Part shown: positions 12,822 through 24,334 of the stretch, piece after piece | Numbering within the stretch: the first letter of the stretch is position 1 | Layout of the letters: the number at the start of each line of letters is the position of its first letter | NCBI GenBank assembly: GCA_038501625.1 | Contig: JAZAYU010000219.1 | Span: 434,001 to 498,000, forward strand | Reading direction: 5' to 3' | Length of the DNA stretch: 64,000 nt | Source: Corbicula japonica | Taxonomy: Eukaryota > Mollusca > Bivalvia > Venerida > Cyrenidae | The notes under the pieces: model-generated | Told to the model about the DNA's origin: nothing | What the model saw: only the letters and a program-made list of their open reading frames with translations | The model's database searches: none | Position numbers and translations under genes: made by a program

Positions 12822-13769
12822 ACTTGTATTTCATACTTGAAATTAACAATCAGTATCAAAGGAACTAGAAAGGAACCAGTAAGAACTAGAAATATCTACA
12901 CCTCTCTTTCTTTTTACACTGTGTATTGTATGAAAATGTTTACCTGACACCCAAGAATATTCCATATAATATTGTATCTAAGCCATCAATATTGATTTAA
13001 CTGGTTACTTAAATCGTAAATATGTTTTTCCTCCAATACAACACCCACTAACAACCAATCGAATTAATCTATTTGATTTTTCCGCTGCATAATAATAAAA
13101 ATCCCGCTAGATACCTCTCCACCCTGCTAGATGCCTCTTTGGTGTAAATAGCTACCAATCGAAATAGTTTGTTTCATTTTCCCTCTGCATAATAAGAGAA
13201 TACGAGTATTATTTACAACATTTCATTGGTCGAAAAACTAGGTCAAAAGTGAGCTTAGACAGCTAACGCCGAATAACGCCGAAAAACAAAGTGAAACAGG
13301 AGTAATCATTCTTTTTGTTCATGCAGATATATTTTTCGGCGTTAGCTGTCTAAGCTCATTTTTGACCTAGTTTTTCGACCAATGAAATATTGTAAATAAA
13401 ACTTATTATGCAGCGGGAAAATCAAATAGATTATTTTGATTGGTTATTAGTGGATCTCGTTTATGATTACCGTAACGATTTTTATATTGTGTGTTAGTAT
13501 TTACATGGCACTTACATGTTCGGGCATTTTCGTTTTTAAAGGCGATAATTGTATTGGAGAAAAAGATATTTACGGTATAAATAACCAGTTAAGTCAATTG
13601 ATGGCTTAAATACGATTTGGTATGGAATATTCATGGGTGTCAGGTAAACACTCGAGTACAATACAGAGTGTAAAACGATATGTCAAGTGCAGATATTTCT
13701 GGTTCTTACTGGTTCCTTTCTTGTTCCTTTGATACTGATTGTTAATTTCAAGTCCAGATATTCAAATCG

Positions 13770-13827
13770 CCTTGGTGTAGTGGTTATCACACTCGCCTCT
13801 CAAGCGGATGCCCCGGGTTCAATACAC
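13770..13827 (+). other. tRNA-Val-like SINE head or tRNA pseudogene (right arm)
   Basis: Plus-strand partner of the copy at 12752-12821. GGTGTAGTGGTTATCAC is a near-consensus Val D arm; CTCGCCTCTCAAGCGG forms the anticodon arm with loop CTCTCAA; CCGGGTTCAATAC is box B. There is no closing acceptor stem. Confidence 0.6.
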
Positions 13828-14225
13828 TTTTTTAAGTTAATTTACGTAAAAGTTGGTAGATTTCGCTATTGTAACAATTTATTATTTTCATTTATTGTAT
13901 TTTAATAACAGTTATTCGTCATTAGTACTAACTCTACAAGAGGTATTTTATTGAAACTGAATAAATGTACAGTTAACATTATACATTCTTCTTTAATCGA
14001 CGTATTATCATCAGACGAAATTTTTGCACGCTCTTTATTTCTTTCTTTCTTATATATAAAAATATTTTCCATCAACGCCGTTTATCTTTTTTTAAAGATA
14101 TTTCTTGTTCAATTATAAGGTGAATAGGACAAGTACTTTCAAAGTTATAGCTGGGTTAAAATATACCTAATACTAAGACCCAGGTTTTAGGCATAATTGT
14201 TTCATGTTAAAGTATGGTGCTACTG

Positions 14226-14660
14226 GAAAATACCGCTGCCACAGGACTATAGGATTCCTATTGTGTCTACCTGTACTCGCAGGCCACAACATATACCCAA
14301 CAAACCGAAACCTTAATTTTTTTCTAGAGGAGCATGCCTCACAACCCCCACCCCGACCCCCAGCAAAATCGTTGCCTACGTGCTTATGCCGCTCTGAATA
14401 CAGCCATGACTAAAATAATCTCATAGGGCCGTATACAAATCTCAGACACACATGTAAAACCACCATTAATGAACAGTTTAGTCTAAAGTAACAACAAGTG
14501 AGGTAACAATTAATGCATGCTAGTCTTTTATTGGGTAGGCAGGCCCAGATTTGCCGACCCAGATTTATCAGTTTTCTGACTCTTGAGAGCCGCAACTGGT
14601 CTAATAATAGTAACAAACTGCATGCCTATGAACCGCCGGAAACTAGTTCTAATTTTCACA
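14226..14660. other. Non-coding spacer
   Basis: Short open frames on both strands with no known motifs. Nothing further supported. Confidence 0.4.
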
Positions 14661-14825
14661 AGTCCTGGGTGCCGTTTCATGAAGATGTCTTAAGATAAGA
14701 CAGAAAAATGTCGTACGTAGCTAGCTAAGACAATATTTAAGACAATCGTAAAGTGTTTCAGGAACCGTGTCGTAACTTAAAGATCGCTGCTAAGATAAGA
14801 CAGCGTCGTAAGTCAAACAAAAAAC
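14661..14825 (+). repeat. Left terminal repeat of the 19-kb element
   Basis: Starts CCTGGGTGCCGTTTCAT, followed by repeated TAAGACA and GTCGTACG motifs. An inverted counterpart is at 33720-33893. Confidence 0.8.
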
Positions 14826-14896
14826 TAGACCCAGTCTAATTAATCCATATCCGGTGACGTCATTTTCGCGCAACTGTCAAACAGACGATAATTGAT

Positions 14897-17800
14897 ATGA
14901 CCGAGCAACGAAGAACCACCAATTGGACGGAGACAGAAATTCGCACGTTGGTCGAATGGACCGTTAACCACTATGATTTCCTTTTCGGCAAGTTTTCTTC
15001 ACAAACTTCCCAAGAAGGAAAAGATGCCAAATGGAAAGAAATAGCAGACGCGTGAGTACGGGATATCAATTTCAATCATTCAATGCGAGAGTTTTTACTA
15101 AGCTAACAACTGTCTACGACCTTGTTGTGGGGGGACAATTCGTAGATACCATTGTCTTTGTGATTAATTACTTCCGGCTTGACCAATGATTGATTTATGT
15201 GGCGAGAATTAAAGGTAATTATCTAAGAAGCAGTTCAGATACATTTTTATCACAGTTCTAAAATAGACAATGCAATGTTTTGGATTTAAGACAGCATACT
15301 AACTTATTTTTAGGAAACTGCAGAGTGCACCTACAATATATTTTGTCTAGTGAAAATGTATCAACCAAATAATTTTGAACTGAAGGTTAAAGGTATGTAT
15401 AAAATCAATTATTAGCATTTTGGTTCATGAAAAGGAAGCTGCAGGTACTCTGTATTGTCATGAGAAGCTGCAGGTACTCAGTATTGTCACAAGTAGCTGC
15501 AGGTACTCTGTATTGTCTAGAGTAGCTACAGTACTCTGTATTGTCTAGAGTAGCTTCAGTACTCTGTATTGTCTGGAGAAGCTACAGGTACTCTGTATTG
15601 TCTAGAGTAGCTACAGTACTCTGTTTGTCACGAGAAGCTGCAGGTACTCTGTTTTGTCTAGAGTAGTCACAGGTACTCTGTATTGTCTAGAGTAGCTACA
15701 GTACTCTGTATTGTCTAGAGTAGCTACAGTACTCTGTATTGTCTAGAGTAGCTACAGGTGCTCTGTATTGTCTAGAGTAGCTACAGTACTCTGTATTGTC
15801 TAGAGTAGCTACAGGTACTCTGTATTGTCTAGAGTAGCTACAGGTACTCTGTATTGTCTAGAGTAGCTACAGGTACTCTGTATTGTCTAGAGTAGCTACA
15901 GGTACTCTGTATTGTCTAGAGTAGCTACAGGTACTCTGTATTGTCTAGAGTAGCTACAGTACTCTGTATTGTCTAGAGTAGCTACAGGTACTCTTTATTG
16001 TCTAGAGTAGTCACGGGTACTCTGTATTGTCTAGAGTAGCTACAGTACTCTGTTTGTCACGAGAAGCTGCAGGTACTCTGTATTGTCTAGAGTAGTCACA
16101 GGTACTCTGTATTGTCTAGAGTAGCTACAGTACTCTGTATTGTCTAGAGTAGCTACAGTACTCTGTATTGTCTAGAGTAGCTACAGGTGCTCTGTATTGT
16201 CTAGAGTAGCTACAGTACTCTGTATTGTCTAGAGTAGCTACAGGTACTCTGTATTGTCTAGAGTAGCTACAGTACTCTGTATTGTCTAGAGTAGCTACAG
16301 GTACTCTGTATTGTCTAGAGTAGCTACAGGTACTCTGTATTGTCTAGAGTAGCTACACGTACTCTGTATTGTCTAGAGTAGCTACAGGTACTCTGTATTG
16401 TCCCGAGAAGCTGTAGGTACTCTGTATTGTCACGAGAAGCTGTAGGTACTTTGTACTGTCAGTGTATTGGATATATTTCTGTCTGACCATTTATATAATA
16501 AAATGTTTGATATACCCAGGTTGTAAGAATAGAATAAATATTTTATTTGAAATTGTTTAATTATGTATTATGAAAATGATTTTCCCATTTGGAGGATAAT
16601 AATTATATATCTATCAAGAAACTTAGTTTTTGTATGATGGAAATTCAGAACTTGTATATTATTTATAAGGTGATTGTTATGCTTTTACTGGTGTTATTTT
16701 GGAGTTGCTCACACAAAATAAGCATTTTATTAAAATTATTTTCCAGAGTTTAACCAAAGCGAAAGAACGGAAGATTAGGGATGCAAAGAAGAGGACAGGC
16801 GGTGGGCCTTCTCCTGCAGGCCTGAAAGACTGGGAAGAGAAGGTAAGCATTCAATAATATTTGCCAAAAATGTTTGTTTGCTATCTGTTTGCTATTAAAG
16901 GACATTTTAAATCATTTATACTGCTACAATGAAAATGAAGTCTTAGGCATGAAATATTGCAGTTGTTTGACTAATTGCAGCCACGTGTGCTAGTCATGAG
17001 TATTTTAGTAGCCCTAAAACAGTCATTTTGGTATTATTGTCATGCAGCAAACCTATTCATTGGTTTTGGGAATTGTGTAAGTGACGAGGTATTAACTCAG
17101 TCATAAGTCTTAAGATTTCTCCACCTTGTAAGCTAGGGATCATGCAATTTCATTAAAATCATCAACTGAAAACAATGCTAACATTTCATTCCATCTGACT
17201 TCCACAATTAGTGAGATTTTGAATCTCGGGTTCCAGTCATACTTTATTGTAACCAACAAGTTAAGTTAATATGTAAATCCAGATCAGATTGCAAGAATAG
17301 GCTGATTTGTATCTACAGTGGTGGCCCCTGTGATAAAAGGTTTATCTGTTGAGTAAAGTTTTTACACTTGATGTTGTAGATGTCTATGAATAATAAGAAA
17401 CTGTTTAGGTAATTATCTGCACATGAATACTGGCTTTTATAATCTTCATATTACAGTTATTCAAATTTTATTTATTAATAGATAGTTTCTGTTTTGCCGG
17501 ATTGTGTGGTTGAAGGTGTGGAGTTTGGGATCGACTGCTTTGAAGGTTAATTTTTTTAACATTATAATAGAATTTGATTTAAAGAGATCACTTTCACTTA
17601 AATACATAGAGATCAGTTACAGATGTTAGTAATAACTGCACTGGGAATTCTGCAAATGTGTTATTAATTTTAAAATAGGAAAAACACACAGTGTGGATAG
17701 TACAGTCTTAACCGCACCTTACTGAGGTCTGGTTCTTGACTGCAGATCTCCCTCCATCGTCAGCTTGGTGCCCGCCAGATGTTTCGGCCCTTATCCAAGT

Positions 17801-20800
17801 ACATCTGTAATGGCGGGTGGGCCCACCGTCTTACGGTGTGGAGGTTGATCGCATCCAGCTTGTCTCCTCGCGTCGTAGCCACAGCCAGCTAGACGCCCGC
17901 TCTGCAGCCTGGCTCAGCTTCTGGATTGCCCGGCGCCTGTCTCTGCCAGTGGTGCCAACAGCTGTCATCAATCTGCATACAGATTGCGCACAGAACCCTC
18001 TAGCGCCTACTTCGATAGGGAAAAGCCATGTCCGCCAACCTCGGTGTCGGCACTGCTCAAGTAGTTCAGTGTACTTGGCCTTCTTCCTCTCATAGGCCTC
18101 TTCACATCTCGTCTCCCAAGGTACTGTCAACTCGATGACAACGAGCTTCTTCCCTGTCTCGGACCACAGTACAATGTCTGGTCTCAAGTTGGTCTGGACG
18201 ATATCTGGGAACACGAGCTTCTTTCCTAGGTCGACTGCCATATTCCATCCTGTGGCGCCGTCAAGGATTGATTTCTTCTGTGAAGCTTCTGTCTTCGCAG
18301 TTTCACCCGATCTCACAAAGTTGATGTGGCCTGTCTGTGAGTTACTTCTGCGTGGCTTCTTCTTCTCCCCTTCCAGCCAATCGGCAACCTCTCTGAGGAC
18401 GTTGTCGTGCCGCCAGCGATATCTGCCCTGCGTCAGTGCTGTGGAACACGAAGATAGAACGTGTTCCAGAGTGCCTGGTTTCTTGCACAGACTGCATGTT
18501 GGGTCTGTGATAAGTCCCCATCGGCAGAGGTTAGCTGGAGATGGCAAGAGGTCATGAACTGACCTGAGGAGGAAGGATAGACGAAGTGGTTCATACTTCC
18601 AAATGTCTTCCCAGGTCAGCTTCCTGTCCATGGTTTTCCATGTTGTCCATGCTCCTTGCGCACCCACCTGTACCGCTCTGGCCTGTCTCTTGTTCTCCTC
18701 TTCCTTCCGTACTTCTGACTGTATCAGGGCTCGCCTCTCAGTCTGGTTGGCTTGGCTCCATAGGAGTGTCTTGGTCGCACCAATGCCTTGTCGTCCGACA
18801 GCCGTTACACCGACGATGTCCTTGTGCATGAGAGAGCTCTCCGCCTGGCTGACCGTCTCTGTCGCTGACCACTTTCTTCCAGTACGGGTAACGATCCCTG
18901 CTTCCCGGATCTGCTCATCTGGGGAGTCTCTTAAGGTAAGCACCAGTCTTGTCTTCGCAGTCTTGAATTCTTCTACCAGTGAAGAGAGTGGGAGCTGCAG
19001 TTTGTTGGTTTTTCCGTACAGTCCAACACTGGAGAAACTGGGTGGGATTCCAAGCCACTTGCGAAGATGTCTTCTGGTGGTTCTCTCCAGGGCTTCTATT
19101 GTTGAGCTGGGTACCTCGTACAGCATCATTGGCCAGATCAGCCTTGGTAGTAAGGCATGCTGGTACAGCCAGGCCTTGAACTTCCCAGGTAGGTTGCTTC
19201 GGTCAATCTTCTTCAGCCCGTCTTCTACCTGGTTCTCTAGCTTCTTGACGTTGTCCTTGTCTGATAGGCTGGCATCAAACCACTTCCCAAGGCACTTGAT
19301 TGGATTCTTCGTGATAGATGGGATCTCCTCGTTCTGTACTCGGAGCACGAATCTGTCTGTTGTCTTGCCTTTCTTGATAATGAGGGACCTGGACTTTACG
19401 GCCTTGAACTTCATTCGGGCCCATGAAGCGACATCTGACAGGTCTGTCAACATCCATCTAGCCTGGACGTGTGTTGGTGTCGTCAACGTGAGGTCATCCA
19501 TAAAGCCTCGGCTGGATGGGAGATAGATACCTGACTCTGTCTTTGGTCCGCGGGTCTCTCTAATGGCAGCATTGATGAGCAGATTCATCCCCATGACGAA
19601 GAGTACCACAGAGACAGTGCATCCGGTGACTATACCTTTCTCCAACTTCTGCCACTTCGTCAACTGGTCACCAACAGAAAACCGAAGCTTGATGCCGTCA
19701 AGGTAGCTGGTGATGATTTTCTGGACATGGTTGTCTACGTGGCAGTGTTGGAGGGCTGTGTAGATCAGTTGATGGGGAATAGATCCGTATGCGTTGGCAA
19801 GATCGAGCCAAACTACTGTCAAGTCTTTCTTCCCCGTCTTCGCCTCTTGGATTAGTTGGGTGATGGCGCTGGTGTGCTCTACACAACCGGAGAAACCAGG
19901 TACTCCACCCTTCTGGACTGAAGTGTTGATGTACACGTTGGTCGTCAGGAAAGAGGTGAGTCTTCTGGCAAGAATAGCGAAGAATATCTTCCCCTCGACG
20001 TTTAATAGCGAGATGGTCCGGAACTGGTTGACTGTCTTGGAGTTCCTTTCCTTGGGCGTGAATATTCCCTCTGCTTCCTTCCAGGCCTCAGGTACTTCCC
20101 CTTTCCTCCACACCACCTTGAGGAGTCTCCATAGCCTCTTCAGTAGGAGTGGGCACATCTTGTACACTTTGTACGGGATGGCGTTAGGGCCAGGAGCAGA
20201 GCCCCATCGGGCCTTCTTGACGACGTCCTTCACCTCTCCCAGTGTGGGTTCAGTGGTTACTAGTGGCGTCTCTGGTGGTAAGGCAGGATCTATCCGGTCA
20301 CAGTCCCCTAGGGCGTCTTCTCTGTTGGCATCTGAATGCGTATCATGTAGGTACTTCTCAACCTCTTCTAGTGGGGTCTCTAGTGTTCCTGAACGCTCCT
20401 TGTCAAGCAGAGTCTTCGCGAACTTGTATGGGTTGGCTGTGAACGCGGCTCTCTTTCGTGTTCGCTCCCTCGCTTTTCTCCTCGTGTTCTCGGCTCGCCG
20501 CAGAGACTTCAGCTGTGTGCGCAGTGTGTCACGTAGTTGAGACAGGCCAAGGCGCTGCATTGGTGAGCTGTCTCGATACTGCTTCTTCAGCTGTCTGATT
20601 TCTCTTCTCAGGTTCTCTATGCGGTGTTGCCTCCGGTTCGGCTTTTGAGCCTCCTTGCGTTTCTTGGCTTCTTCAATCCCAAACCTCTCCTTTGCTACAG
20701 AGTAGACAAGGGTAGTAAGGGTGTGTAACTTCCGGTGTACTGGACCTTGCATGGATGATTCGAGGATGATGTCTAGGTCCTCGTCCAACTGTCTCCATGG

Positions 20801-22664
20801 TGCCTTTTCGGATGCCTTGGGCCACTTGATCTTAGGTGTTCTTGTGGTAGGCAGTGGGCATGGTCTGTCAGGGATGGCCTCTTGCTCCTGTGGTTGGCTG
20901 CTAGTGTCCTGTGAGTATTTCAGTAACTCTAGGAGGGGGTCGTCTTCATCCATCACTGGATCCTGGGTGGCATCGTACGCTGTCTCTTGAGCGGAGAGTT
21001 CATCAGTACTGTGGGTAGTCTCCTGACTGAAGTACTCCCGCGTCTCACTAGCCATACTGGCTATGCGCTGCTCAAGTGGCCTCACGCGCTGGCAACCAGC
21101 CTTCCCCTGGTGAATGCGTAACCCTCGTTGGTTTTTGCAGACTTTGCCACAAGGGCAAGTTACTGTCCCTGGTGCTGAGTTCGTAGTCGATTGGGCAGGC
21201 CGTGTCGATTCCATAAAATCCGTCCATGTGAGTCTTTCATCCTCCCCCCCTCTCTCGGAAGACTCTGGGGGAATATTCTCCATCACGAGTCAAAACTTGT
21301 TTAAGCCTACACTGCAATCTAATATAATTGGATCATGAATTAGTGTAAGAAGCCAAAAATTAGAATTTCTTTTAACAGAAATAAAGAAGTAAACATGATG
21401 AAATTATTATTCTGTTGTAATTCTTTTTACAGAGTCAGACGTCAGTGTTGGTGACATGGTACTTGCAAGAACTGGTAAATATTCTTAATTGCTAGTTACA
21501 ATTTCTTTTAAATATTACTAGTTTTTCCAAGAGTAAAATATCCCATTGTACACCATAATAAATCAATTTAAATATTTCCCATTGTGCTGTAACTGATATA
21601 TTTTTATTTCAGAGTTATGCCCCTTTGATTTTAAATTCAATCTATCAACACATAATTAACGTTAAAACTTAACCAAACTCTAACATGATATTTGATTGAA
21701 AATTGTTTCCCTTACACAATTGTTATCAAGCTCACGAAATTTCCTTTTCTACTAATACACTGTTTTAATTTTATGCATTTAAAGTAAGTCTAGCAATGCA
21801 TACTAACCATACACTACTTGGAAACAGTTACCTTAATTCCGAATTTTGCACCGTTTGTGTTTCTTTTTTAACTACAGCTTCTAAACACTTAATACATGAC
21901 ATTTCTTGGCTGGAAGAGATGTTTCCCACTGGGACATACCTTGTTGTAGACCTTAAAATTTTTGGTATTTCCTACATTCAGGATTTACCTGTTTATGAAA
22001 GATACTATATTTTGGTTTAAAATACTTACAACCACTTTGTCAATAAATCACACGTTTCAGAATAACTTTTAACTGTTAAGATGTATCTGATGTCATTTTC
22101 AGATGATGAAATACAATGTCATCTCACTCTGGAAAATTTTATACAGTCAACAAATAGTAAGTTGGTTTTCTTATTCAGAGTTGACATTTTATGTGTCATT
22201 TTAACCATTCTTAAGAATGAACTCACTAGAAAAAAAACAACAATCAGTTATTGAAGGAAAATCAATTATATAAAAAGAATGTAAGCAAACACTGGAGCCT
22301 TACTGTAAATAGTTAGTAAATGTGCAAGTTTAAATGCCATTAAAAGTACACACACAAATATTATACACTTATAGAAACAGTTACACAAATTGAAGTCTGC
22401 TTAAACATATTATTTGTGGTGTTTCTGCAAAAATATATGTCCCACAAATTTAGTTATATCACAGTTTGTTGTACTATATAGATACTGAACTTGTGTAATG
22501 CACATTTTCATATATTATCAGCTCCAGCCACACTGGTAAGTGGTAAGACTCCAGCAACACTGGGAAGTGGTAAGACTCCAGCCGCACTGGGAAGTGGTAA
22601 GACAGTCCAAGAGAGACCTTCAGCCAGTAAGATAGCATCACAGTGCAAGAGAAGGGTAAATTGA
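14897..22664 (+). CDS. Myb/SANT-like DNA-binding protein (Harbinger accessory type), six exons
   Basis: Predicted exons: 14897-15051, 16749-16842, 17482-17545, 21433-21474, 22103-22156, 22522-22664. Every junction has GT/AG and every phase joins without a stop, giving 183 residues. Exon 1 has a tryptophan-spaced trihelix start (NWTETEIRTLVEW ... DAKWKEIAD). Exon 2 has KAKERKIRDAKKRTGGGPSP, typical of Myb/SANT-like proteins carried beside HARBI1 transposases. Exon 6 encodes three near-repeats of TPATLGSGK. The part expected between exons 1 and 2 (third helix) is short, so an exon may be missed or lost to the minisatellite in intron 1. Intron 3 holds an antisense retrotransposon. It would bind transposon ends and help bring the transposase into the nucleus, by analogy with the zebrafish Harbinger system. 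Confidence 0.6.
15428..16460 (+). repeat. 28/29-bp minisatellite in intron 1 of the Myb-like gene
   Basis: About 35 tandem units of GGTACTCTGTATTGTCTAGA followed by GTAGCTACA. Units are 29 bp, or 28 bp where one G of the GG is lost. The outermost units carry CACGAGAAGCTGCA instead of CTAGAGTAGCTACA, which is the version found in the inverted array at 23.4-24.3 kb. Confidence 0.95.
17695..21345 (-). mobile_element. R2-group (HERO-like) non-LTR retrotransposon, apparently full-length ORF
   Basis: One unbroken ORF (17831-21286, minus) with about 130 bases of possible 3' UTR down to about 17700 and a short 5' leader. It lies in antisense orientation in an intron of the Myb-like gene. The region is clearly richer in G and C than its flanks, which marks it as an insertion. 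I could not define the target-site duplication or a tail; the borders are approximate. Confidence 0.75.
17831..21286 (-). CDS. R2/HERO-type retrotransposon polyprotein: zinc finger, reverse transcriptase, restriction-like endonuclease
   Basis: 1151 residues, no internal stop. Residues 44-65 form a C2H2/CCHC-like finger (C46, C50, H59, C65). A basic, helical linker covers about 200-285. Reverse transcriptase spans about 340-680: D495 in VVWLDLANAYGSIP and the catalytic box GFMDDLTLTT (D597, D598), where FMDD replaces the usual FADD/YADD. The C-terminal part has the CCHC knuckle (C931, C934, H942, C947) and the restriction-like endonuclease signature LRPDIVLW ... VVIELTVPWE (D1037, E1052) followed by KKAKY. 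Domain order and endonuclease type place it in the R2 superclade; FMDD and a single N-terminal finger favour the HERO clade, at moderate confidence. An intact frame suggests recent insertion. It would make DNA copies by target-primed reverse transcription. Confidence 0.88.
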   Translation of the reverse strand: MMENIPPESSERGGEDERLTWTDFMESTRPAQSTTNSAPGTVTCPCGKVCKNQRGLRIHQGKAGCQRVRPLEQRIASMASETREYFSQETTHSTDELSAQETAYDATQDPVMDEDDPLLELLKYSQDTSSQPQEQEAIPDRPCPLPTTRTPKIKWPKASEKAPWRQLDEDLDIILESSMQGPVHRKLHTLTTLVYSVAKERFGIEEAKKRKEAQKPNRRQHRIENLRREIRQLKKQYRDSSPMQRLGLSQLRDTLRTQLKSLRRAENTRRKARERTRKRAAFTANPYKFAKTLLDKERSGTLETPLEEVEKYLHDTHSDANREDALGDCDRIDPALPPETPLVTTEPTLGEVKDVVKKARWGSAPGPNAIPYKVYKMCPLLLKRLWRLLKVVWRKGEVPEAWKEAEGIFTPKERNSKTVNQFRTISLLNVEGKIFFAILARRLTSFLTTNVYINTSVQKGGVPGFSGCVEHTSAITQLIQEAKTGKKDLTVVWLDLANAYGSIPHQLIYTALQHCHVDNHVQKIITSYLDGIKLRFSVGDQLTKWQKLEKGIVTGCTVSVVLFVMGMNLLINAAIRETRGPKTESGIYLPSSRGFMDDLTLTTPTHVQARWMLTDLSDVASWARMKFKAVKSRSLIIKKGKTTDRFVLRVQNEEIPSITKNPIKCLGKWFDASLSDKDNVKKLENQVEDGLKKIDRSNLPGKFKAWLYQHALLPRLIWPMMLYEVPSSTIEALERTTRRHLRKWLGIPPSFSSVGLYGKTNKLQLPLSSLVEEFKTAKTRLVLTLRDSPDEQIREAGIVTRTGRKWSATETVSQAESSLMHKDIVGVTAVGRQGIGATKTLLWSQANQTERRALIQSEVRKEEENKRQARAVQVGAQGAWTTWKTMDRKLTWEDIWKYEPLRLSFLLRSVHDLLPSPANLCRWGLITDPTCSLCKKPGTLEHVLSSCSTALTQGRYRWRHDNVLREVADWLEGEKKKPRRSNSQTGHINFVRSGETAKTEASQKKSILDGATGWNMAVDLGKKLVFPDIVQTNLRPDIVLWSETGKKLVVIELTVPWETRCEEAYERKKAKYTELLEQCRHRGWRTWLFPIEVGARGFCAQSVCRLMTAVGTTGRDRRRAIQKLSQAAERASSWLWLRREETSWMRSTSTP

Positions 22665-23394
22665 GTGCACATGTATTATTCAGACTGGGCATGCTCTCTC
22701 CAAATAATTCTGAAAAACAGAACAGAAATAATTTCACGACATGTCTTCAATATTAACTTATATCACACTGCACATAAGATTTATCCTTGAAAATCGCCCT
22801 GGCAGGAATAAGAATAACCTGATATATAAATATTTTGAAACAACAACTCTTTATAAGGGAAATTTAAGATTTTAAAGCCATTGGTCTTCTTCAGTTGTTT
22901 ATGTTGAAACAAGTCAACATTTCATACATTACAAAATTTTTGTTCAAAAATAGACATCAGAAAAAGATAAAATTTTTGTGATACAGTTAATTACAATTAT
23001 AGTTTAAGAATAGGGCCAGTTTTTGAACCACTGTCTATTAACTATAGGGTGTGTGCATTGCTTTTGTTATTTTCATACCTTAAAAAGGGTCATAAAATTG
23101 AGTGCTACTCAAAAATGAACTGGTCTATAAATACAGAATTATTATAGACAGCCAACTAGCAAGTACATCTGTGAGTGGAAAATACAATCACATAGTCACT
23201 GGAGATTAACATAAAACAGGTAACTTACAAACTATTCTTGAACTTTACATATTCACCAAAAGCCCAATTTTAAATATGTTATTTTGTGATTAAACATTAT
23301 CTCTGTCATACAACTATGTTTATAAATGTGACACTACTTAGTTTACAGAAAACTTACATTAATGTAAGAAAGTATAAAATATAAGTGTACGTCT

Positions 23395-24297
23395 CGTGAC
23401 AAACAGAGTACCAGCAGCTACTCGTGACAATACAGAGTACCTGAAGCTAATGATGACAATACAGAGTAACTGCAGCTTCTGGTGACATTGCAGCTTCTCG
23501 TGACAATACAGAGTACCTGCAGCTTCTTGTGACAATACAGAGTACCTGCAGCTTCTCGTGACAATACAGAGTACATGCAGCTTCTCATGACAGTACAGAG
23601 TACCTGCAGCTTCTTGTGACAATACAGAGCATCTGCAGCTTCTCGTGACAATACAGAGTACCTGCAGCTTCTTGTGACAATACAGAGTACATGCAGCTTC
23701 TCGTGACAATACAGAGTACCTGCAGCTTCTCAAGACAAAACAGAGTACCTGCAGCTTCTCGTGACAATACAGAGTAACTGCAGCTTCTCGTGACAATACA
23801 GAGTACCTGCAGCTTCTCGTGACAATACAGAGCATCTGCAGCTTCTCGTGACAATACAGAGTACCTGCAGCTTCTTGTGACAATACAGAGTACCTGCAGC
23901 TTCTCGTGACAATACAGAGTACCTGCAGCTTCTCGTGACAATACAGAGTACCTGCAGCTTCTCCTGACAATACAGAGTACCTGCAGCTTCTCGTGACTAC
24001 AGAGTAACTGCAGCTTCTCGTGACAATACAGAGTAACTGCAGCTTCTCGTGACAATACAGAGTACCTGCAGTTTCTCGTGACAATACAGAGTACCTGCAG
24101 CTTCTCGTGACAATACAGAGTACCTGCAGCTTCTCGTGACAATACAGAGTACCTGCAGCTTCTCGTGACAATAGAGTAACTGCAGCTTCTCGTGACAATA
24201 CAGAGTACCTGCAGCTTCTCGTGACAATACAGAGTACCTGCATCTTCATGTGACAATACAGAGTACCTGCAGCTTCTTGTGCCAATACAGAGCTTTT
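23395..24297 (-). repeat. 29-bp minisatellite, inverted relative to the one at 15.4 kb
   Basis: About 31 tandem units. On the plus strand each reads TGCAGCTTCTCGTGACAATA then CAGAGTACC; the reverse complement matches the outer units of the 15.4-16.5 kb array. It begins 38 bp beyond the last visible transposase exon. Because 29 is not divisible by 3 and the unit has no stop on the minus strand, several long open frames of repetitive protein result; these are not genes. Confidence 0.95.
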
Positions 24298-24334
24298 TAT
24301 GAATGTTAGAATTGATTGAAAAATCTAGATCTAC

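Larger units (their letters stand above)
12325..14109. mobile_element. 1.8-kb foldback element with tRNA-Val-like sequence in both arms
   Basis: The ends are AACAAGAAATATC at 12325 and the inverse at 14109. Matching inverted blocks run inward along almost the whole length: ACGGCGTTGATGGAAAA, TTTCAATAAAATGCCTC, ACTAGAAAGGAACCAGTAAG, and a central hairpin (13228-13275 against 13334-13381) around CGGCGTTAGCTGTCTAAGCT. Each arm holds a tRNA-like box A/box B sequence, at 12752-12821 (-) and 13770-13827 (+). No transposase ORF. The arms have diverged, so the element is not brand new. A foldback DNA transposon that captured or arose from a SINE-like unit is the simplest reading. Confidence 0.75.

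Noticed and set aside
12752..13827. Two functional tRNA-Val genes
   Set aside because: No closed acceptor stem, poor T-stem pairing, and both lie in the arms of a foldback repeat.
15428..16460. CRISPR-like regular repeat
   Set aside because: Direct tandem units without spacers, in a eukaryotic intron: a minisatellite.
17817..21338. Several plus-strand frames of 60-307 codons at 17.8-21.3 kb
   Set aside because: All are antisense shadows of the 1151-codon retrotransposon ORF.
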